From Bacteroidota bacterium (GTDB taxonomy: Bacteria > Bacteroidota > Bacteroidia > Flavobacteriales > Flavobacteriaceae): DNA of 5,443 nucleotides. Location of the stretch: NCBI GenBank assembly GCA_022601215.1, contig JAHZIZ010000285.1, positions 1 to 5,443 of the forward strand. Direction: 5' to 3'. Both the position numbers and the translations under genes were made by a program. Below are positions 1-5,443 of this stretch, one piece after another (the first letter of the stretch is position 1; each line of letters opens with the position of its first letter). Under the pieces are notes generated by a model. That model ran no database searches, was not told where the DNA came from, and worked only from the letters and a program-made list of their open reading frames with translations.

Positions 1-180
1 ATGAATGCTTTTTCAAGCATCAAAGAAGAAGATGGGAAACTCATTGCCTATCCAAATGCGCCCATGGATGCTTCTACGTTAAACAAGACACTTTTCGAGA
101 AAGGAATTATGTTATCTCATCTTGAAAAACGGAAAGAAAGTCTTGAGGAATTATTCTTAGAAATCACCAAAAACAACTAA
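1..180 (+). CDS. ABC transporter ATP-binding subunit, C-terminal end (5' truncated by window)
   Basis: Frame 1 is open from the first base to the TAA at 178-180, giving 59 residues. They end in a helix (HLEKRKESLEELFLEIT) that closely resembles the last helix of ABC-2 type exporter ATPases, where a His-Leu-x-x-(Arg/Lys)-(Lys/Arg)-x-Ser-Leu-Glu-Glu-x-Phe-Leu run is common. The Walker A, signature and Walker B motifs would lie upstream of the window, so nucleotide binding cannot be confirmed here. The ATG at base 1 is probably an internal methionine, because ATPases of this class are about 220-310 residues long. The permease gene starts 5 bases after the stop, the usual ATPase-permease operon arrangement, so this subunit should energise that permease at the cytoplasmic face of the inner membrane. 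The substrate is unknown. The call rests on the C-terminal motif plus the neighbour. Confidence 0.8.
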   Translation: MNAFSSIKEEDGKLIAYPNAPMDASTLNKTLFEKGIMLSHLEKRKESLEELFLEITKNN

Positions 181-185
181 TCGCC

Positions 186-1025
186 ATGCTACAACTACTC
201 AATATAGAACTTCATAAACTAAAGTATAACAAATCGGTTAAGGTATTATCAATTGTCTATTTTTCCCTTATTGGTTTCATTGCTTTACTCGTTTCAATAG
301 AATTTAATTTTGGTGGCGTAAAATTTAGAGCGGCGGATCAAGGGATTTTTAATTTTCCATTTATTTGGCATTTTAATTCGTGGATTGCTGCCTGGTTAAA
401 AATATTTTTTGCCGTAGTTATTGTATCAATCGTAGCGAATGAATACAGCTACAGAACCCTTAAACAGAATTTAATAGACGGTCTCAGCAAGAAGGAATTT
501 CTTACGTCAAAATTTCTTACGGTAATCCTGTTTTCGATTGTTTCCACGGTGTTTCTTTTTATAGTCACCCTCACCTTAGGCCTCATTTTTTCAGACTATA
601 CGGAATTAGGGATTGTATTCACAGATTTACAATATATGTTTGCTTATTTCCTTAAACTCATTGCCTTTTTTAGCTTTTGTATGTTTCTAGGAATTTGGAT
701 AAAACGCTCTGCTTTTGCCCTAGGCTTTTTAGGTCTTTGGCAGGTAATAGAGGGAATTATTGCTATGATTTTTCAATGGATACGTGTTAAAACGGATGTT
801 GATCTTTTCAAAAGTGTATATAATTTTCTACCTCTAAATGCGATGTCAGATTTAATCGTCGAACCTTTCACCCGTTTCGGAGCCGTACAATCGGCAGCCA
901 ATCAATTGGGAGAAAACTTTGATAAAAATTATGATCTTCAATGGACTTCGGTTTTAATTTGCATTGGTTGGACCTGCCTCTTTGTTTATTGGTCCTATCT
1001 AATTCTGAAAAAAAGAGATCTATAA
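186..1025 (+). CDS. ABC-2 type transporter permease
   Basis: This 279-residue, very hydrophobic protein has about six predicted membrane helices, near residues 18-38, 67-84, 107-137, 150-172, 176-197 and 252-274. The N-terminus (LLNIELHKLKYNK) is an amphipathic cytoplasmic segment typical of ABC-2 permeases. The stretch after helix 2, NEYSYRTLKQNLIDGLSKKEF at about 85-105, matches the conserved 'E-x-x-x-x-T-x-[KR]-x-x-x-x-x-G-x-[ST]-[KR]' cytoplasmic coupling region of this family. The protein ends in a short positive tail (LKKRDL). Length and topology are normal for a full-length member. The ATG at 186 is 5 bases after the ATPase stop and has no Shine-Dalgarno sequence, as expected in Bacteroidota, so translation is probably coupled within an operon. 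With the upstream ATPase it would make an inner-membrane exporter. Related systems move antibiotics, lipids or polysaccharide, but the substrate here cannot be inferred. Confidence 0.88.
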   Translation: MLQLLNIELHKLKYNKSVKVLSIVYFSLIGFIALLVSIEFNFGGVKFRAADQGIFNFPFIWHFNSWIAAWLKIFFAVVIVSIVANEYSYRTLKQNLIDGLSKKEFLTSKFLTVILFSIVSTVFLFIVTLTLGLIFSDYTELGIVFTDLQYMFAYFLKLIAFFSFCMFLGIWIKRSAFALGFLGLWQVIEGIIAMIFQWIRVKTDVDLFKSVYNFLPLNAMSDLIVEPFTRFGAVQSAANQLGENFDKNYDLQWTSVLICIGWTCLFVYWSYLILKKRDL

Positions 1026-1067
1026 ACTAGCATTGTTAAATTAACTCCAAGCAACTCAGCCATACTA

Positions 1068-1075
1068 AATATTTG
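1068..1075 (+). promoter_or_regulatory. weak candidate -7 element ahead of the T9SS cargo gene
   Basis: AATATTTG lies 26 bases upstream of the ATG at 1102 and differs from the Bacteroidota -7 consensus TAnnTTTG at its first base. I see no good TTG-type -33 element at the expected spacing of about 19-21 bases. The 76-base gap after the permease is AT-rich and is the obvious place for a promoter. No terminator-like hairpin with a T-tract separates the two genes, so read-through from the ABC operon is also possible. This is a tentative call. Confidence 0.25.
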
Positions 1076-1101
1076 TATATTTAATGTATTACTGAATTGC
1101 T

Positions 1102-3513
1102 ATGAACCAAGTACAAAAATTAATTGCATTTTTATTACTACTCCCATTTGGCATCCTTGCTCAGGATATAGAATTATTGCAACAATTTGAGGGGCGGTAT
1201 AGTTATCTCGCCTTCGGAAACACTTTAAATATTGATGAAAACACTGGTGGTACTGCTGGTTGCGATATCTTATTAGAAAGTGACGCTACATTTAGCCTAG
1301 ATTCAGACCAACAATTAATAGCCGCCTATTTATATTGGGCAGGATCAGGGACAGGTGATTTTGAGGTAAGGTTAAATGACATTGACATAACCGCGGAGCG
1401 CACTTTTTTATTTGAAATGGATAGCATTCACTCGTATGCAGGAGGGTTTGCTAACATTACTGATCAACTCTTGACCACTGGTAATGGTTCCTATACCTTT
1501 TCTGAATTTACCCCTGAAATTACGGATGGGGTTTATTGCGGTATTGGTGGAAATACAACCAATTTTGGTGGATGGGCAGTAACAGTGGTATATGAAGACG
1601 CAACACTCCCCCTTAACCAAGTTAGCTTATTTGACGGCTTTGTAGCTGTATCCATCTCCAATAACAGTTTAGACATTCAATTGACAGATTTAGATGTGGT
1701 GGATAACGCAGAAGCTCAGATTGGTTTTCTTGCTTGGGAAGGAGATCAAATACTAGCAAATAATGAGACCCTCAGACTCAACACTACCATTTTGAGCAAC
1801 CCACTTAATCCCGCCACTAACGCCTTTAATGGGACCAATACCTTTACAGGTAGTACTAGTTTATACAATATGGATATTGATGTATATAGTATTGCAGGGC
1901 TTATTCAGCCTGGAGATGAAACTGCTTTGATCCAACTTACTTCTAATCAGGATCTAGTGATCGTAAACAACATTGCCACAGTACTCAACATAGCATTACC
2001 TGACGCCACTATAAGCATGGATAGCATTCTAGGTGGAACCAAATGTGATAACCGAGAAATTACAATAGATTATACGGTATTCAACACAAACGGTACGGAT
2101 AGGTTCCCTATTGCATCTATTGGTTTTTACGCAGACAATACCTTAATTGAACAAACTACAACAGCTGCTATTATCGATTTTGGAGCTTCTGAAACTGGTA
2201 GTATTACTTTGACAATTCCAGATTCAGTGCCCGCTGATTTCCTATTGAGAGCTATTGTGGATGACACTTCAGATTTTAATGAACTGGATGAAGAGAATAA
2301 TGAGAGCACTGTTGATTTTCACCTCTTGGTGTCACCAGAGGTTTCTGGTCTTACAAATTTGCAACTTTGTGACGTTTTTGGGTTAGAATTATTCGACTTA
2401 ACGGATGCGACTAATACCATTGACCCAATTAACGCCATTACCTATCACACCTCGGAAATTGACGCGGAAAATAATGAAAACCCAATAACTGAAAATATTG
2501 AATCCTATGAGAACACGACTAATCCGGAGACCATCTGGATTCGTGTAGCAAACCCGGATTGCTTTGTAGTAGAAAGCTTTACGATTGAAATCATCGAATG
2601 TCCACTTCCTGACGCTACGGTTAGCATAGACAATGAGTTATACGCATGTCGACAACGAGATTTGCTTATCGAATTTACCGTGTATAACATCGAAGGCACA
2701 GCTCCTTTACCCGCCGGGACACCTATCGCCTTTTATGCAGATTTGCAGCTGCTTGGAACCACACTAACACTAAACACATTGCCTATAGGTACCAGTGAAA
2801 CAAGTAGCATTGAAGTAAGCCTGGTTGGCGTACCCACAACTTTTGTTCTTGCGGCGGTTGCGGATGAAAATGGAGCAGGAATAGGAATTGTAGAGGAACT
2901 CAATGAGCAGAATAACGAATTTGATATTGCTGAAGAATTTGGCACCATTCCTCCCATCACGGACCTACCAGATTTAGTGGAATGCGATCGCGGGTTTGAG
3001 ATGGCCACCTTTGCCTTGACCAACCAAGATGATCTAATCACTCAAAATACCCCAGGAGAATTAAATTATTTCATTTCGGAGGGAGATGCGTTGGCCAATA
3101 TCAATCCCATCGAGAATCCTGGTGATTTTGTAAACACCTCAAACCCACAAACTATTTTTGTTAGATTAGAGAATGAAATATGTTTTAGGACCACCTCCTT
3201 TACTATAATGACCGAACGCTGTGCACCCATTATTTATGATGGAATATCACCAAATGGTGATATGAGTAATGATGTATTTCACATTGATTACCTAATAGAT
3301 GTGTTCCCAAAATTTGAATTGAAAATATACAGCCGAGAAGGAAATCTCATTTACGAAGGAGGTAATGATGACGGCTTATGGGATGCTATTCCCAATACTG
3401 GAGTTTTATATACAAATACATTCGTTCCCGTTGGAACCTATTACTATGTACTCGTACTAAACGATTCTGACTTTCCCAGTCCATTTATTGGGGATGTCTA
3501 TGTAAATTATTAA
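1102..3513 (+). CDS. secreted multidomain protein with CARDB-like repeats and T9SS type B sorting domain
   Basis: This is an 803-residue exported protein. Residues 1-20 form a signal peptide (Lys6, hydrophobic core, FGILA then Gln21). Residues 22-298 form a beta-rich domain with YLYWAG (76-81) and GGWAVTVVYED (156-166) followed by LFDGF, a pattern seen at the N-terminus of bacterial adhesin-like surface proteins. Residues 299-501 and 502-707 are two tandem homologous modules. Each is a CARDB-like Ig fold ending in ELDEENN or ELNEQNN, followed by a ~90-residue Cys-containing beta domain. Residues 708-803 are the gliding-motility-associated type B C-terminal domain: ISPNGDMSNDVF (715-726), FELKIYSREGNLIYEGG (738-754), WD (760-761), VPVGTYYYVLVLND (775-788). 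In this family the domain directs passage through T9SS across the outer membrane to the surface or medium. All ten cysteines are extracytoplasmic. There is no catalytic signature, so an adhesive or structural role is likely but unproven. The methyltransferase gene follows 10 bases later. Confidence 0.9.
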   Translation: MNQVQKLIAFLLLLPFGILAQDIELLQQFEGRYSYLAFGNTLNIDENTGGTAGCDILLESDATFSLDSDQQLIAAYLYWAGSGTGDFEVRLNDIDITAERTFLFEMDSIHSYAGGFANITDQLLTTGNGSYTFSEFTPEITDGVYCGIGGNTTNFGGWAVTVVYEDATLPLNQVSLFDGFVAVSISNNSLDIQLTDLDVVDNAEAQIGFLAWEGDQILANNETLRLNTTILSNPLNPATNAFNGTNTFTGSTSLYNMDIDVYSIAGLIQPGDETALIQLTSNQDLVIVNNIATVLNIALPDATISMDSILGGTKCDNREITIDYTVFNTNGTDRFPIASIGFYADNTLIEQTTTAAIIDFGASETGSITLTIPDSVPADFLLRAIVDDTSDFNELDEENNESTVDFHLLVSPEVSGLTNLQLCDVFGLELFDLTDATNTIDPINAITYHTSEIDAENNENPITENIESYENTTNPETIWIRVANPDCFVVESFTIEIIECPLPDATVSIDNELYACRQRDLLIEFTVYNIEGTAPLPAGTPIAFYADLQLLGTTLTLNTLPIGTSETSSIEVSLVGVPTTFVLAAVADENGAGIGIVEELNEQNNEFDIAEEFGTIPPITDLPDLVECDRGFEMATFALTNQDDLITQNTPGELNYFISEGDALANINPIENPGDFVNTSNPQTIFVRLENEICFRTTSFTIMTERCAPIIYDGISPNGDMSNDVFHIDYLIDVFPKFELKIYSREGNLIYEGGNDDGLWDAIPNTGVLYTNTFVPVGTYYYVLVLNDSDFPSPFIGDVYVNY
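1996..2604 (+). repeat. protein-level tandem module 1 (CARDB-like + Cys domain)
   Basis: This is the first copy of an internal duplication, residues 299-501 of the secreted protein. It begins LPDATISMD and has Cys at 315, 423, 487 and 500. The CARDB-like half includes DYTVFNTNGT, IGFYADNTLIEQT and ELDEENN. The second half includes LQLCD, FDLTDATNTIDPINAITYHT, NTTNPETIWIRVANPDC and SFTIEIIEC. Similarity to the next module is clear in protein but only patchy in DNA, which points to an old duplication. Confidence 0.8.
2605..3222 (+). repeat. protein-level tandem module 2 (CARDB-like + Cys domain)
   Basis: This is the second copy, residues 502-707. It begins LPDATVSID and has Cys at 516, 628, 694 and 707. 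Counterparts to module 1 are EFTVYNIEGT, IAFYADLQLLGTT, ELNEQNN, LVECD, FALTNQDDLI, NTSNPQTIFVRLENEIC and SFTIMTERC. It leads directly into the T9SS sorting domain. Confidence 0.8.
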
Positions 3514-3523
3514 TAACAACCGC

Positions 3524-4333
3524 ATGAAAGAACAAAACGCTTACATTCTCGGTACAGATGCCGAAGAACTACACCGACTCGGAGTACAGCATCAAGTTTG
3601 GGCCGAGGAGGCTCAAAAAGGATGGAACCTTGCTCAGTTTAAGGCAGGTGACACCCTCTTAGATTTGGGGTCAGGACCTGGTTTTTGCACCAAAGAACTA
3701 GCCTATATTGCAGGGCAAGAAGGAAAAGTAATCGGTGTTGACCTTTCTGCCAATTATATAGCGCACCTCAACCATATTAAAGAACTATATCACCTTAATA
3801 TAGAGCCCATTTTAGCAGACTTTAATGAGATGAAATTGCAACCCAATAGTCTCGACGGGATGTATTGCAGATGGGCCATGGCTTGGCTTCCGAATCCTGA
3901 TGAAATTTTAAAAAATGTCTATGATGCGCTTAAACCAGGAGCCACGATGGTTTTACACGAATATTTTGAATGGACTACACATCAAGTAGTCCCTAGAAAA
4001 GAACATTTAAGCAAGGCTATAGCAGCAGCCATGCAAAGCTTTAATAACGCTCCTGGCCAGATTAATATAGGTAGGGAACTTCCTCTGATGCTTACTGAAA
4101 TGGGCATGAAAATAAAAGGGATTCGACTTATGCCTAAGCTAGCCACTCCTAAGGATGTAGTATGGCAATGGCCTAAGACTTTTTATTACAGCTACTTCCC
4201 AAGATTAGCAGAGATGGGGCTCTTAACTTTCGAAGAAGTACAGCAAGCCTTTGCAGATCTTGAAGCACTAGAAAAAGTGGAAGCAGCAATTATTTGTTGC
4301 CCGATAATGGTAGAGGTAATTGCTGAAAAATAA
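3524..4333 (+). CDS. class I SAM-dependent methyltransferase (UbiE/Methyltransf-11-like)
   Basis: This 269-residue cytoplasmic protein has no signal peptide or membrane segment. It has a Rossmann-type SAM-binding core: motif I LLDLGSGPG at 45-53, the strand-2 acidic residue Asp73 in VIGVDLS (69-75) that would bind the ribose hydroxyls, ADFNEMKL (98-105) as the motif III region contacting adenine, DGMYCRWAMAWLP (111-123) as motif IV, and LKPGATMVLHEYFEW (136-150) as motif V/VI. The N-terminal YILGTDAEELHRLGVQHQVW (7-26) is a recognisable cap in a family of uncharacterised methyltransferases in many bacteria. Residues from about 155 to the end form a helical C-terminal part that probably closes over the substrate. 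The methyl acceptor is not apparent. The ATG at 3524, 10 bases after the preceding stop, gives a full-length domain and implies co-transcription with the secreted protein. Annotations as ubiquinone/menaquinone methyltransferase would be over-specific. Confidence 0.88.
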   Translation: MKEQNAYILGTDAEELHRLGVQHQVWAEEAQKGWNLAQFKAGDTLLDLGSGPGFCTKELAYIAGQEGKVIGVDLSANYIAHLNHIKELYHLNIEPILADFNEMKLQPNSLDGMYCRWAMAWLPNPDEILKNVYDALKPGATMVLHEYFEWTTHQVVPRKEHLSKAIAAAMQSFNNAPGQINIGRELPLMLTEMGMKIKGIRLMPKLATPKDVVWQWPKTFYYSYFPRLAEMGLLTFEEVQQAFADLEALEKVEAAIICCPIMVEVIAEK

Positions 4334-4334
4334 C

Positions 4335-4348
4335 ACTATGTTCATAGT
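4335..4348. repeat. perfect 6-bp inverted repeat in the uvrB upstream gap
   Basis: ACTATG-TT-CATAGT is a perfect dyad starting one base after the methyltransferase stop. It ends 10 bases before the candidate -7 element, so it covers the position where the -33 element would be. No T-tract follows, so it is a poor intrinsic terminator. It could be a small operator or chance. Confidence 0.45.
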
Positions 4349-4358
4349 CAATAATCCC

Positions 4359-4366
4359 TAACTTTG
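4359..4366 (+). promoter_or_regulatory. candidate Bacteroidota -7 promoter element for uvrB
   Basis: TAACTTTG matches the Bacteroidota primary-sigma -7 consensus TAnnTTTG exactly and lies 18 bases before the uvrB ATG. Transcription would start around 4372-4375, giving a very short leader of about 10-13 bases. The -33 region around 4336-4342 has no clean TTTG but overlaps the inverted repeat. The short leader and absent Shine-Dalgarno sequence fit the phylum. Confidence 0.55.
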
Positions 4367-4384
4367 TAGCCTAGCTTCTTTCCT

Positions 4385-5443
4385 ATGAAATTTAATATTG
4401 TTAGTGATTTTAAACCCACCGGTGACCAACCTGCTGCTATTAAATCTTTAGTAGAGGGTCTGCAATCTGGTGAGCCCTATCAGACATTGTTAGGAGTTAC
4501 AGGAAGTGGTAAAACCTTTACAGTGGCTAATGTTGTAGAGGAGGTTCAGAAACCTACCTTAGTGCTGGCGCATAATAAAACCTTGGCAGCTCAGCTTTAC
4601 AGCGAATTCAAACAATTCTTCCCTGAAAATGCAGTAGAATATTTTGTGTCTTACTACGATTACTATCAGCCAGAAGCTTATATCCCAACCAGCGGAACTT
4701 ATATAGAAAAAGACCTATCGATTAATGAGGAAATAGAGAAAATGCGACTAAGCACGACCTCTTCGCTCCTTTCTGGTAGACGAGATGTGATTGTAGTCGC
4801 CTCTGTTTCATGCTTATACGGTATTGGAAACCCTGTAGAGTTTCAGAAAAACGTAATCTCCATACAACAGGGACAAATAATATCAAGAACGAAACTCTTG
4901 CATCAACTAGTACAAAGTCTGTATTCACGTACCGAAGCTGATTTCAGCAACGGTAATTTTAGAATTAAGGGAGACACCGTTGATGTCTACCCAGGATACG
5001 CCGATGATGCTTTCAGAATTCATTTTTTTGGAGATGAAATTGAGGAAATCGAAGCCTTTCGCCCAGCAACTAACGAAGTCATTGAGAAATATGACCGCCT
5101 CAATATATACCCTGCCAATATGTTTGTAACCTCTCCTGATGTCCTTCAAGGTGCTATCAAAGGGATTCAGGATGACTTGGTAAAGCAAGTAGATTATTTT
5201 AAAGAAATAGGCAAACATTTGGAGGCAAAGCGATTAGATGAGCGCACCAATTTTGATTTGGAAATGATACGTGAGCTGGGGTATTGTAGTGGTATAGAAA
5301 ATTATTCTCGTTATTTAGATCAAAGACTGCCAGGTACACGACCTTTCTGTTTACTGGATTATTTTCCAGATGATTTCTTGATGATTGTAGATGAAAGTCA
5401 TGTTTCCATTCCCCAAGTAGGTGCGATGTATGGTGGCGATAGA
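4385..5443 (+). CDS. uvrB: UvrABC system protein B (3' truncated by window)
   Basis: The frame from the ATG at 4385 is open to the window end, giving 353 of the roughly 660-680 residues usual for UvrB. UvrB is the helicase-like DNA-damage verification subunit of nucleotide excision repair: it is loaded by UvrA and recruits UvrC for incision. The N-terminus FKPTGDQPAAIKSL (9-22) is the Q-motif-like start. Walker A is GVTGSGKT (37-44). Motif Ia is LVLAHNKTLAAQL (59-71). The strand-separating beta-hairpin begins at SYYDYYQPEAYIP (89-101). RRDVIVVASVSCLYG (132-146) is a UvrB signature. The UvrA-binding domain 2 region includes RTEADFSNGNFRIKGDTVDV (182-201). Walker B/motif II is MIVDESH (333-339), followed by IPQVGAMYGGDR up to the window edge. 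Helicase motifs IV-VI and the C-terminal UvrC-binding UVR helix pair lie beyond the window. All visible key residues are intact. It probably has its own promoter in the preceding gap. Confidence 0.98.
   Translation, partial: MKFNIVSDFKPTGDQPAAIKSLVEGLQSGEPYQTLLGVTGSGKTFTVANVVEEVQKPTLVLAHNKTLAAQLYSEFKQFFPENAVEYFVSYYDYYQPEAYIPTSGTYIEKDLSINEEIEKMRLSTTSSLLSGRRDVIVVASVSCLYGIGNPVEFQKNVISIQQGQIISRTKLLHQLVQSLYSRTEADFSNGNFRIKGDTVDVYPGYADDAFRIHFFGDEIEEIEAFRPATNEVIEKYDRLNIYPANMFVTSPDVLQGAIKGIQDDLVKQVDYFKEIGKHLEAKRLDERTNFDLEMIRELGYCSGIENYSRYLDQRLPGTRPFCLLDYFPDDFLMIVDESHVSIPQVGAMYGGDR

Noticed and set aside
1..180. ATG at the first base as a start of a separate 59-residue protein
   Set aside because: The peptide matches the C-terminal end of an ABC ATPase and abuts the permease gene, so the ATG is most likely an internal methionine.
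1035..1045. GTTAA-A-TTAAC palindrome after the permease stop as a terminator
   Set aside because: The stem is only 5 bp, all but one pair A-T, with a one-base loop and no following T-tract; it is expected by chance in AT-rich DNA.
1408..3041. Minus-strand open frames at 1408-1620, 2127-2309, 2505-2699 and 2733-3041
   Set aside because: All lie inside the well-supported secreted protein gene, have low-complexity Ser-rich translations, and show no domain, start context or promoter of their own.
4335..4358. Inverted repeat after the methyltransferase as an intrinsic terminator
   Set aside because: The hairpin is short and AT-rich and is followed by CAATAATCCC rather than a run of T, so termination is unlikely.
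4722..5218. Minus-strand open frames at 4722-4928 and 4925-5218
   Set aside because: They are antisense to highly conserved uvrB coding sequence and encode nothing recognisable.

Overview
The window looks like chromosomal DNA from a member of the Bacteroidota, most likely a marine-type Flavobacteriia/Flavobacteriaceae. Three things point there: an AT-rich composition, starts without Shine-Dalgarno sequences, and a large secreted protein ending in a type IX secretion system (T9SS) type B sorting domain. A TAnnTTTG -7 element of the Bacteroidota sigma factor also lies just ahead of the last gene. All five recognisable genes are on the + strand and packed tightly, and no stretch over 300 bases lacks a gene.

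Region 1 (1-1025) is the end of an ABC transporter operon. It holds the last 59 codons of an ATP-binding subunit and then, 5 bases later, a complete six-helix ABC-2 type permease. Together they would form an inner-membrane exporter of unknown substrate.

Region 2 (1102-4333) opens after a 76-base gap. It contains an 803-residue secreted, probably surface-exposed multidomain protein: signal peptide, a 'YLYWAG' N-terminal domain, two tandem modules of CARDB plus a Cys-containing beta domain, and a T9SS type B C-terminal domain. A class I SAM-dependent methyltransferase of unknown substrate follows 10 bases later. The two are probably co-transcribed, but nothing in the sequence shows a functional link.

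Region 3 (4334-5443) is a 51-base intergenic gap followed by the first 353 codons of uvrB (nucleotide excision repair helicase), which runs off the window. The gap carries a plausible promoter (TAACTTTG) and a perfect 6-bp inverted repeat where the -33 element would be expected.

I found no mobile element, CRISPR array, RNA gene or defence system. The most notable feature is the internal duplication in the T9SS cargo protein, where two ~205-residue modules each keep four cysteines at nearly the same spacing. I see no convincing evidence for an undescribed multi-gene system here.
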